In this document: positions 5,747 to 12,069 of the stretch, in pieces | Layout of the letters: every line of letters begins with the position of its first letter | Position numbering within the stretch: position 1 is the stretch's first letter | DNA from: Candidatus Uhrbacteria bacterium | Lineage (GTDB): Bacteria > Patescibacteriota > Patescibacteriia > UBA9934 > GWF2-40-263 | Direction of reading: 5' to 3' | Assembly (NCBI GenBank): GCA_016208545.1 | Contig: JACQXU010000013.1 | Location: 1-12,069 of the forward strand | Length of the DNA stretch: 12,069 bases | Made by a program: the position numbers and the translations under genes | The notes under the pieces: generated by a model | Seen by the model: only the letters and a program-made list of their open reading frames with translations | Told to the model about the DNA's origin: nothing | Databases searched by the model: none

Positions 5747-6620
5747 ATTCCCATTCATACACATTCCACGCCCATTTAGCCAAACGTTCGGTGTCAACAA
5801 ATGACTCTGCGCGCGAGCTTGCGCCAAAAAGAACGATAAGCAATTCCCGCTTGTCGTTTTTTTGCGGCTTAAGTGTTACAACGAGATTCCAACCGGACTC
5901 ATCTAAATATCCTGTTTTGCCTCCTGTCACAAAAACGTCATCGTACTGCGGTTTATAAAGCATCCAATTTGTGTTCACCATTTTTTTTGTAACACCTTGA
6001 TTTGCAACACGAATAAATCGTTTGTATGTTGTTGTGTAACGTTTAATTTCTTCTTTTTGCAAAACATTTTTCGCTATCTGTGCCATTTCAAACGGTGTTG
6101 ATTGATTGTTTGCATCTATTCCAGATGGATCAACAAATTTTGTATGCGTCAAATTCAAACTTTGAGCATAATCATTCATTTTTTGAACAAACACTTCTTT
6201 TGAAAAACCGCTCGCGCGAGAAAGCGCATTTGCCGCGTTATTCGCAGACGCAACTAAAGTCGCGTAAAACAAATCATCAATTGAAAACGTATCGCCGTCA
6301 TTCACCCACAAACGTGCACCTCCGACATTGTCTGTGTTTCGCATCGCGATTTTTTGGTTTGTAGAAATTCCCTGTTCAAGAACAACTGAAGCTGTAACAA
6401 GTTTTGTAAGAGACGCAATCGGCCAAACACGATTTTCTTGTTTGATCGTAAGTAGTTCTCCTGTTGCGCGATCCATGACAACATAAGCATGCGCGCCAAT
6501 TTCAGATTCGATTTCGCGTGGATCAATTCGTTTTGGAAAACTCGGCTCATTTGCAAAAACCGTCGTAGGAAAAACGACGGCTATAAATAAAAACAACATT
6601 GCGACAAATTTTAATTCCAT
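5742..6620 (-). CDS. D-alanyl-D-alanine carboxypeptidase (peptidase S11)
   Basis: A 292-residue penicillin-binding enzyme of the DacA/PBP5 class, which trims the terminal D-Ala from peptidoglycan stem peptides outside the membrane. An N-terminal signal peptide (MELKFVAMLFLFIAVVF) has a likely cleavage after VFA at about residue 23. The three active-site motifs are intact: SLTK (S70-K73, preceded by PIA), SAN (125-127) and KTG (235-237, within GGKTGYLDESG). FVDPSGID (162-169) is also typical. The protein lacks the long C-terminal domain and membrane-anchoring helix of E. coli PBP5, so it may be released or held by partners. Its ATG overlaps the end of the SpoIID-like gene (the stop there is TAA within ATGGAATTAA), indicating translational coupling. 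It is the last gene of the minus-strand wall operon. Confidence 0.95.
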   Translation of the reverse strand: MELKFVAMLFLFIAVVFPTTVFANEPSFPKRIDPREIESEIGAHAYVVMDRATGELLTIKQENRVWPIASLTKLVTASVVLEQGISTNQKIAMRNTDNVGGARLWVNDGDTFSIDDLFYATLVASANNAANALSRASGFSKEVFVQKMNDYAQSLNLTHTKFVDPSGIDANNQSTPFEMAQIAKNVLQKEEIKRYTTTYKRFIRVANQGVTKKMVNTNWMLYKPQYDDVFVTGGKTGYLDESGWNLVVTLKPQKNDKRELLIVLFGASSRAESFVDTERLAKWAWNVYEWEL

Positions 6621-7594
6621 CTTTTTATCAATGCAACACCTTTATAAAAATAGTTCAAAATCTCTTCCCAATTTTTTCCACTTTCTTCTGCCATACACAA
6701 CGCCTCTGTTGCACTCATTCCAACTCCGTGTCCCCAAAGTCTTCTGCCCTTTCGTTTATCGCACGGAGTCTGAACGGATTTCAACCATTCAACTTGTCCT
6801 CCCCACACCTCACTCCAATCTCGCGTACGCCCGTCCGAGCGGGAAAAATACGGCGTGAGTGCTGTTGCATTATTGTAATTTACTGTGATCCCTCCTGTGT
6901 CTTCAACTGCCTGACGAATTAAAGGATTCCGCGTTTCGTATTCGTATCCATTATAAACTTGATCGTCCGCTGTTGAATTCAAATGGAAAAATTCACTCGC
7001 ATGTTTTGTTGCGCGCTCCCAATGATACAAAGCGTAAGTTCGAGCAACTGTCACAAGCGCTTTTTTATATTCTTGATGAGAAGTATTTGAAGTTTCCGCA
7101 AGGCCGTAAAGATATTCATCTATCGGCAACTCATTGATGAGCCATGTTCTGTCTTTTGCGCTGTTGTAACGAAGCTCTAAAACATCGCGAAATTGATTAT
7201 CCGCGAATCCGGCTTTTCGTGTTCTGCGACGATCAAAATTTTGAACAGTGCAAACTCCATCTGAATTTTTTGGAACAAATCGTAGATATTCATTTGTCTG
7301 TTCAATCCCTTTCCCGCGATTAAAATAATATCTTTGATTTTTGTAAAACGCTCGAACCATTTGGTTTGACGCAAGTTCACCAAATAGTGCACCGTTCCCG
7401 CCGCGCAATTCCCAATCTGTATTGCAACTTATTTCGACTGTCCAATCTGTTTCTTCATCAACAATCAAAACACCAACTCTAATGATTGGTTCTGAAATCA
7501 AATTTGTTGAAACCGTCGCGTCTTGGTCAACTGTAACTTGAGATTCCAGAGCTTCAGGAGCGCCAGTTGTAACTTCAACTGGAATATCAATCAA
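6611..7594 (-). CDS. SpoIID/LytB-like peptidoglycan enzyme, probably 3' part of a split gene
   Basis: This frame encodes 327 residues from a TTG codon. It contains a SpoIID/LytB domain, which in sporulating bacteria is a lytic transglycosylase acting on denuded glycan strands. Visible motifs are LPIDEYLYGLAE (156-167) with the presumed catalytic E167, ALVTVARTYALY (179-190), TPYFSRSDGRTRDWSEVWGG (247-266) and WGHGVGMSATEA (287-298), ending EILNYFYKGVAL. There is no signal peptide, although the enzyme must work outside the membrane. The preceding gene supplies a signal peptide and an Ig-like domain, overlaps by 8 bp and is in the frame one base off. I therefore read the two as one exported protein broken by a frameshift, unless the ribosome shifts frame. 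The frame is open upstream only to a TGA inside the repeat at 7642-7668. It overlaps the carboxypeptidase gene by 10 bp. Confidence 0.85.
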   Translation of the reverse strand: MIDIPVEVTTGAPEALESQVTVDQDATVSTNLISEPIIRVGVLIVDEETDWTVEISCNTDWELRGGNGALFGELASNQMVRAFYKNQRYYFNRGKGIEQTNEYLRFVPKNSDGVCTVQNFDRRRTRKAGFADNQFRDVLELRYNSAKDRTWLINELPIDEYLYGLAETSNTSHQEYKKALVTVARTYALYHWERATKHASEFFHLNSTADDQVYNGYEYETRNPLIRQAVEDTGGITVNYNNATALTPYFSRSDGRTRDWSEVWGGQVEWLKSVQTPCDKRKGRRLWGHGVGMSATEALCMAEESGKNWEEILNYFYKGVALIKRWN

Positions 7595-8168
7595 AAATCC
7601 GGAACACAGGAGAAGCGACTCCGTCGGAAGAAACCCCTTTCGTCATCCCGAGCGAAGCCGAGGGATCTTTTGAAGAAGCTTTGGTGACTTTTATTGTGAG
7701 AGTAAATTCTCCGCCTGGAATCCATGTCTTATTTTCAGCGGCCAAATTGAATGTTTCTTTATACTCTCCTTCTGTGAGTGGCGCTTTAAGTGACAACTCA
7801 ATTGTTCCAACTTTTTGAGGAGCAACAGAACTCTCTTTCAATAAAGCGCCTTGTGTGTAATCAACCCAATTGTTAGCTCGAAAAATGCTCGCGCGATATT
7901 TTGGACCGTATGTGTAAACTGAAACGTACGCGTTTCCACTATTCTTCCAAGTCGTTATTCCGATATTTTGAAATTCCAAAGTGATAGTTTTTTCAGAACC
8001 TGGTTCAATCGTAAACGAAGATTTTGGCGCACTCACCTGTAAAGCTTCAAATCCTTTTTTTGGAGCCGCAAAAGCTGGTTGTGCTAGAAAAATAAGAAAA
8101 ATCGCGGCAACGGCGATTGTGACGAGCCAAAAAAACGCTCGAGGAACTTTCGTTAAAAATCCTCCCAT
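7587..8168 (-). CDS. Exported NBR1-type Ig-like domain protein, probably 5' part of the SpoIID gene
   Basis: A 193-residue protein. It has an N-terminal basic stretch, a membrane segment (11-29) and a likely signal-peptidase site after AQPAFA (about residue 34). A beta-rich domain at about 46-163 follows. EPGSEKTITLEFQNIGITTWKN (55-76), with W74, and APLTEGEYKETFNL (129-142) resemble the NBR1-like Ig fold, which CPR proteins often join to peptidoglycan enzymes. The last 30 residues are low complexity. They include SSKDPSASLGMTK (165-177), which is the translation of a dispersed DNA repeat, and the frame then stops at 7587-7589. The likely continuation is the SpoIID-like frame that starts 8 bp earlier. 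The ATG lies 12 nt after a -10 box, so the mRNA is nearly leaderless. Confidence 0.8.
   Translation of the reverse strand: MGGFLTKVPRAFFWLVTIAVAAIFLIFLAQPAFAAPKKGFEALQVSAPKSSFTIEPGSEKTITLEFQNIGITTWKNSGNAYVSVYTYGPKYRASIFRANNWVDYTQGALLKESSVAPQKVGTIELSLKAPLTEGEYKETFNLAAENKTWIPGGEFTLTIKVTKASSKDPSASLGMTKGVSSDGVASPVFRIFD
7642..7668. repeat. GTCATCCCGAG...GGATCT repeat inside a coding region
   Basis: The 27-bp sequence runs from GTCATCCCGAGCGAAGC to CGAGGGATCT and resembles 11603-11639, which has the same ends (GTCATCC and GGATCT). On the minus strand it is translated as KDPSASLGMT near the end of the Ig-like protein. It contains the TGA that closes the SpoIID frame upstream. Arms CCC-GC/GC-GGG can pair around GAAG. 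Confidence 0.7.
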
Positions 8169-8180
8169 ATTTCATAAAAC

Positions 8181-8209
8181 ATCGTATCAAAAAATCAGAC
8201 CTTCGTCAA
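8181..8209 (-). promoter_or_regulatory. Promoter of the minus-strand wall operon
   Basis: On the minus strand TTGACG (8209-8204, five of six consensus bases) is followed after 17 nt by TACGAT (8186-8181). The ATG at 8168 begins 12 nt after the -10, so the leader would be about 5 nt. It lies within the 73-bp divergent gap shared with the flippase gene. Confidence 0.6.
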
Positions 8210-8223
8210 TTCACATTTTTTCG

Positions 8224-8232
8224 TGATAAACT
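8224..8232 (+). promoter_or_regulatory. Possible extended -10 promoter of the flippase gene
   Basis: TGATAAACT reads as TGn followed by TAAACT (four of six). Nine bases separate it from the ATG at 8242, so the message would be leaderless or nearly so. No convincing -35 lies at standard spacing. The divergent wall-operon promoter is only about 15 bp away, so the two may interfere. Confidence 0.4.
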
Positions 8233-8241
8233 GGTGTTTGC

Positions 8242-9669
8242 ATGTCAAAAGCAATCATCGCGAGAAATTTCTCAATTCAGGTCGCAAGCCGAATGCTGGC
8301 CGTTCTTGTTGGTTTGGGTTCAATTGCAATTCTCACGCGTTCACTTGGAACACATGCGTTTGGAGAATACACAACTACGATAACTTTTCTACAACTTTTC
8401 GGAGTGGTCGTTGATTTTGGACTAACGCTAACTCTTGTTGTAATGATTTCAGAAGAAAATGCAGACACAGAAAAAATTGTTGGAAACATTTTTGGTTTGC
8501 GAATGATCTCTGGAGCCATCCTTTTTAGCATCGCGCCAATTGCCGTTCTTTCACTTCCTTGGTCTGATGTTGTTAGAGAATCTGTTCTTGTTGGATCAGC
8601 CGCATATGTGCTCATGGGAGGCGCAACACTTTTGGTTGGGGTGTTTCAGCGTTTTCACACGATGTGGCGCGCAGGCTTAGCTGAAATTCTCAATCGCCTC
8701 GCGCTTCTAATTTTTATCGCGCTTTTTGCGTGGTTTGAACTAGGAGTAGTTTGGATGGTTGCGACTTCAGTTATCGCAAACGCAGTTTGGCTTTTTGCAA
8801 TGATCAAACTCGCGCGGCCATTTATCAAAATTCATTTTTTGCATGACTTCAAAATGTGGCAGAACGTGTGGAGCCGTTCTTGGCCGATTGCTGTTTCAAT
8901 TTTTTTCAACTTACTTTATCTAAAAGGAGATATTTTGTTTCTCGCATATTTCAAAGATCAAACTGAAGTTGGAATTTATGGTGTAACCTATCGCGTTTTG
9001 GATATGCTCACGGCTTTGCCGGTAATGTTTATGGGAATTCTTTTGCCGATTATTGTAAACACATGGTCAGCAGGAAATCATGACGAATTCCGCGCACACG
9101 TTGCTCGAACTTTTGATTTTTTTATGATCGCGTCAGTGCCGATAATTATTGGTACTCAACAAATTGCAGGACCGCTTATGCGACTGATCGCTGGTCCTGG
9201 ATACGAAGCTTCAGGTGATATTTTAAAACTTCTTGTTTTCGCTGTTTTCGGAGTTTTTGTTGGCGCACTGTTCGGGCATCTCGTTGTTGCACTTAACAAA
9301 CAAAAACCAATGACTTGGGGATATATCAGTGTCGCGATTGTTACAGTTGTCGGATATTATCTTTTCATTCCAAAGTTTGGAATGTGGGGAGCGGCGTGGA
9401 TGACGCTTTTTTCTGAATGGACGATCGCGCTCATAACTTTTTTGGTTGTTTACAAAATTACGAAAGTTAAACTGCGTTTTGTTGTAGCCGGAAAAGCGAT
9501 TTTTGCTTCAGCAATCATGTATCTTTTTTTAAGATTCGTTCCGTCGCTTTCAGTGCTTGTTGATATTTTGATTGCGGCAATTTTGTATTTAATAATCATG
9601 CTGATTATAAAAGGAATAAAAATGGAAGATATTCGTGCGCTGAAAAATGCTAGACAGACGATAGAATAA
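8242..9669 (+). CDS. Wzx-like polysaccharide flippase (MOP superfamily)
   Basis: A 475-residue polytopic membrane protein with about a dozen or more hydrophobic helices spread over its whole length. The N-terminus IARNFSIQVASRMLAVLVGLGSIAILTRSLG and the segment HAFGEYTTTITFLQLFGVVVDFGLT are typical of polysaccharide transporters of the MOP superfamily (Wzx/RfbX type). These flip undecaprenyl-linked repeat units to the outer leaflet of the membrane. The mid-protein segment FNLLYLKGDILFLAYFKDQTEVGIYGVTYRVLD (about 227-259) is also characteristic. It starts 73 bp from the divergent wall operon and is followed after 23 bp by the O-antigen ligase-like gene. The pair suggests export and assembly of a surface glycan. 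There is no Shine-Dalgarno sequence. MurJ is a less likely alternative. Confidence 0.88.
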   Translation: MSKAIIARNFSIQVASRMLAVLVGLGSIAILTRSLGTHAFGEYTTTITFLQLFGVVVDFGLTLTLVVMISEENADTEKIVGNIFGLRMISGAILFSIAPIAVLSLPWSDVVRESVLVGSAAYVLMGGATLLVGVFQRFHTMWRAGLAEILNRLALLIFIALFAWFELGVVWMVATSVIANAVWLFAMIKLARPFIKIHFLHDFKMWQNVWSRSWPIAVSIFFNLLYLKGDILFLAYFKDQTEVGIYGVTYRVLDMLTALPVMFMGILLPIIVNTWSAGNHDEFRAHVARTFDFFMIASVPIIIGTQQIAGPLMRLIAGPGYEASGDILKLLVFAVFGVFVGALFGHLVVALNKQKPMTWGYISVAIVTVVGYYLFIPKFGMWGAAWMTLFSEWTIALITFLVVYKITKVKLRFVVAGKAIFASAIMYLFLRFVPSLSVLVDILIAAILYLIIMLIIKGIKMEDIRALKNARQTIE

Positions 9670-9672
9670 AAA

Positions 9673-9692
9673 GGTTTTGGGTTTTTGGTTTT
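9673..9692 (+). repeat. GGTTTT-type repeat before the ligase gene
   Basis: Three GG-containing units with T tracts (GGTTTTGGGTTTTTGG and a trailing TTTT) end exactly at the ATG at 9693. They resemble the TTTTAGG units at 4984-5000. They occupy the place where a ribosome-binding site would be, and no proper AGGAGG-like site is present. Confidence 0.5.
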
Positions 9693-10970
9693 ATGAAAAA
9701 CTTTCTGACAACTGGAGTTCTTGTAACACTCGCGCTTTTGCCGGCTTATTTATTACGAGCTGATATTTTCGGAATCCCGACAACTTTACTTGAAGTATTC
9801 TTGTTGGTTTTAATAGCGACTTGGGTTATCCAAAATCGAAAACGATTGAAAGAATTGTTTGTGATAAATCGTCAATGGGCAATTTTTATTTCGCTCGTTG
9901 TTCTTTCCGCAACGATCAGCGCCATTATCGCACCAGACACTTTGTCAGCATTTGGAATTTGGAAAGCGTATTTTATTGAACCAATTTTATTTTTCTATTT
10001 GCTTGTTGATCTTTTGCGAAAAAAACAAATCACAAATGAAAAAATCATTACTGCGCTCTGCGTTGGAGGACTTCTAATATCGTTCGCGGCGATTTTGCAA
10101 TGGATTTTGTGGGAAGGAATTCCAATTCCGTGGGATATTGAACGCAGAGTCACAGGTTTGTTTGATTACCCAAACGCGCTCGGACTATTTCTCGGCCCAC
10201 TTGTAATTATTGTAATCGTACGACTTATTTATAAATGTCATTGCGAGTCCGGCCTTAAGGCCGGACGAAGCAATCTCTGCGTTGAGATTGCCACGTCGTT
10301 CCGCACCTTTTGCAAAAGGTGCGGGACTCATCGCAATGACAAAATGTTATTTTATTTAATTTCACTTATACTTTTCATTATAGCAATAATACTTGCACAG
10401 TCCGAAGCCGCGCTTGCTTCTGTTGTTATTACAATCGTAATAATGGGAATCTCGTACAAAAAATTCCGTAAACCAATGATCGTTATTTCTTGCGCGGCTC
10501 TTTTGATTCTTTTTTCAATTCCGACAACACGCGCATTTCTAGTCAACAAAATTTCACTTCAAGATTATTCAGGTCAAGTTCGATTAAGTCAGTGGAAAGA
10601 AACTTCCGAACTTTTGAAAGATCATCCTATCGCTGGAGTTGGACTTTCACAGTATCCAAATACACTCAAGCCATATCACAAAGACACGCAGTATGAAATT
10701 TTCCAATACCCACATAATATATTTTTAAACATCTGGGTCGAACTCGGATTATTGGGTTTGCTTGCGTTTGGATTTTTTTGCTTTCTTGTATTACACAACT
10801 TCACGACTCCAAGACTTCATGACTCAATAACTTTCTTCTTCCCCCTCCTCCAAATTTTTATCCACGGCCTTGTTGACGTTCCATATTTCAAAAACGATCT
10901 TGCAGTTTTAACATGGACTTTGTTAGCTATATTTTATGTTACCACGATTTCTTCCGAATCTAAAAAATAG
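9693..10970 (+). CDS. O-antigen ligase/polymerase-like membrane protein (Wzy_C) with in-frame insert
   Basis: A 425-residue polytopic membrane protein of the O-antigen ligase (WaaL/Wzy) family, which polymerises or transfers glycan chains on the outer face of the membrane. The family signature lies in the long external loop: the DHPIAGVGLSQYPN segment (310-323) and FQYPHNIFLNIWVELGLLGLL (337-357), with the conserved His341. About ten membrane helices are visible, including 66-80, 120-136, 163-180, 219-236 and 239-253. Residues 182-216 (CHCESGLKAG onward to HRNDK) are not family-like: they are the translation of a 104-bp palindromic DNA element. They sit exactly between two membrane helices and bring five cysteines. 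The gene follows the flippase by 23 bp and overlaps the next gene by 35 bp. Confidence 0.88.
   Translation: MKNFLTTGVLVTLALLPAYLLRADIFGIPTTLLEVFLLVLIATWVIQNRKRLKELFVINRQWAIFISLVVLSATISAIIAPDTLSAFGIWKAYFIEPILFFYLLVDLLRKKQITNEKIITALCVGGLLISFAAILQWILWEGIPIPWDIERRVTGLFDYPNALGLFLGPLVIIVIVRLIYKCHCESGLKAGRSNLCVEIATSFRTFCKRCGTHRNDKMLFYLISLILFIIAIILAQSEAALASVVITIVIMGISYKKFRKPMIVISCAALLILFSIPTTRAFLVNKISLQDYSGQVRLSQWKETSELLKDHPIAGVGLSQYPNTLKPYHKDTQYEIFQYPHNIFLNIWVELGLLGLLAFGFFCFLVLHNFTTPRLHDSITFFFPLLQIFIHGLVDVPYFKNDLAVLTWTLLAIFYVTTISSESKK
10237..10340. repeat. Cloverleaf-like palindromic element inside the ligase gene
   Basis: The outer ends GTCATTGCGA (10237-10246) and TCGCAATGAC (10331-10340) are perfectly inverted. 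Between them lie three hairpins. Bases 10248-10265 are a perfect 18-bp palindrome. GCAATCTC/GAGATTGC (10270-10277, 10284-10291) encloses a 6-nt loop. Bases 10301-10324 are a perfect 24-bp palindrome. Together they would fold as a four-stem cloverleaf in single-stranded DNA or RNA. It is read through without a stop and keeps the ligase frame. Its ends match the repeat at 2010-2090. Confidence 0.9.
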
Positions 10971-11568
10971 TAAATCAAATTTTAAAATTGTCGGTTTTGT
11001 GATCGGCGCTATCCTAGTAACGGCAGTTTTGTTGCGTCTTGCACAGTGGTTGTGGCCGACTTCCAATCCAACACTTCTTCTAAAAGAAGAAACAATGATT
11101 GAAATTGCTGATCCAAATGAAATTGCAAAATATGTGGATCGGCCAATATCGTTTCCAACAAAAACATTCGGAAGTGAGCTTCAAATGATAGGAATATATA
11201 CTGAAGGAACTGCGATTTTTTCAAAAAACACAATCGCGGTTGTTTATGTTAAAAACGGATTTCGATTTATTGAGATAGATTATCAACCAAAAAAAACACT
11301 TGAAACAGAAAGATTTTTTTATGGATCACTACCAACTCAAGAAATTTCGTTAACTGATTCGACAAAAGGATTACTTGTGAATGTACGCGATAAAAATTAC
11401 TGCAAAAAACCAAATGATGAAGTAATTGGTGTGTGCCAAATCACAAAAATGTTGATGTTTGAAAACAGCGACTCGCTTGTTGTAATTTCAGTTGATGGAA
11501 ATCACGCAAGCGATGGAGAATTGATTGAAATTGCAAGGTCAATGAGCGTTGACGAAGAGTTGTTGTGA
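10936..11568 (+). CDS. Membrane-anchored protein, unknown function (weakly DUF4367-like)
   Basis: A 210-residue protein that I cannot name with confidence. A basic N-terminus is followed by a single membrane helix at about 18-40 (IVGFVIGAILVTAVLLRLAQ) and a non-cytoplasmic domain rich in beta segments. The pattern of ADPNEIAKYVDRPISFPTKTFG (58-79), GIYTEGTAIFSKNTIAVVYV (86-105) and the C-terminal LVVISVDGNHASDGELIEIARSM (181-203) recalls DUF4367-type extracytoplasmic domains, but this is judged by eye. Two cysteines (156 and 167) flank a short loop and could form a disulfide. It overlaps the ligase gene by 35 bp in another frame, so it belongs to the same operon. A later GTG start inside the helix would remove part of the anchor and is less likely. 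Confidence 0.75.
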   Translation: MLPRFLPNLKNSKSNFKIVGFVIGAILVTAVLLRLAQWLWPTSNPTLLLKEETMIEIADPNEIAKYVDRPISFPTKTFGSELQMIGIYTEGTAIFSKNTIAVVYVKNGFRFIEIDYQPKKTLETERFFYGSLPTQEISLTDSTKGLLVNVRDKNYCKKPNDEVIGVCQITKMLMFENSDSLVVISVDGNHASDGELIEIARSMSVDEELL

Positions 11569-11602
11569 TGATAATCTCGTCAAGACATGAAAATATATTT
11601 AT

Positions 11603-11639
11603 GTCATCCTGAGGGAGTCTGGTGTTGACCGAAGGATCT
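11603..11639. repeat. GTCATCCTGAG...GGATCT repeat
   Basis: This 37-bp copy runs from GTCATCCTGAGGGAGTC to GACCGAAGGATCT and has the same ends as 7642-7668, with a different centre. It lies in the 147-bp gap between the last operon gene and tRNA-Ser. The rest of that gap holds the 14-bp tandem array and no gene. Confidence 0.7.
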
Positions 11640-11667
11640 ATTGATATTTCCGACTTATGAGATTACC

Positions 11668-11709
11668 AACTTCCGATTTCTAACTTCCAATTTCTAACTT
11701 CCAATCTCT
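11668..11709 (+). repeat. Three tandem 14-bp repeats
   Basis: AACTTCCGATTTCT, AACTTCCAATTTCT and AACTTCCAATCTCT follow without spacers, each differing from the next by one base. The array ends 6 nt before tRNA-Ser. It is too short and has no spacers, so it is not a CRISPR. Arrays of this kind recur between genes in many CPR genomes, as far as I recall. Confidence 0.85.
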
Positions 11710-11715
11710 ATTTTT

Positions 11716-12069
<354 letters not shown>

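Noticed and set aside
10237..10340. A zinc-finger-like domain from the five cysteines in the ligase insert
   Set aside because: The residues are explained by translation of a palindromic DNA repeat. Cysteine spacing does not match a known zinc motif.
10237..10340. A tRNA gene, because of the cloverleaf shape
   Set aside because: Arm lengths and loops do not fit a tRNA: no T-loop TTC motif, no 7-base anticodon loop and no CCA end.
11668..11709. CRISPR array
   Set aside because: The units are 14 bp, directly adjacent with no spacers, and no cas gene is present.

Overview
This AT-rich window looks like a compact genome of the Candidate Phyla Radiation (Patescibacteria). The inference rests on several features: a bacterial-type PolX with a PHP domain, a SpoIID-like protein with an NBR1-type Ig domain encoded just upstream, a stand-alone LUD protein, very short intergenic gaps, few Shine-Dalgarno sequences, and many short degenerate repeats in gaps and even inside genes. 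No phylogenetic marker allows a finer placement.

Layout. Bases 1-133 hold hairpins beyond the 3' end of a minus-strand tRNA-Gly(GCC) (134-209). Plus-strand genes follow: polX (278-2005), a palindromic repeat (2010-2090), an AlkD-like DNA alkylation repair protein (2099-2821), tRNA-Leu(TAA) (2838-2924), a LUD-domain protein (2936-3553), ruvB (3636-4670), a small two-helix membrane protein (4683-4979) and a bacterial-PH-domain membrane protein (5014-5559). A 183-bp imperfect palindrome (5564-5746) fills the gap to the convergent minus-strand group.

The minus-strand group (8168 down to 5742) is a cell-wall operon: an exported Ig-like (NBR1-type) protein, a SpoIID/LytB-like peptidoglycan enzyme, and a D-alanyl-D-alanine carboxypeptidase. 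The first two look like one gene split by a frameshift beside a dispersed repeat. A divergent plus-strand group (8242-11568) encodes a Wzx-like flippase, an O-antigen ligase/polymerase-like protein and a membrane-anchored protein of unknown function, so surface polysaccharide export and wall remodelling sit back to back. The right end holds repeats, tRNA-Ser(CGA) (11716-11804) and the C-terminus of a minus-strand recombinase that enters from outside the window and reads into the tRNA gene.

The main themes are DNA repair and recombination (polX, alkD-like, ruvB), cell envelope assembly, and a dense load of small palindromic repeats. The most striking repeat is a 104-bp cloverleaf-like element inserted in frame inside the ligase gene, giving that membrane protein an extra cysteine-rich loop.
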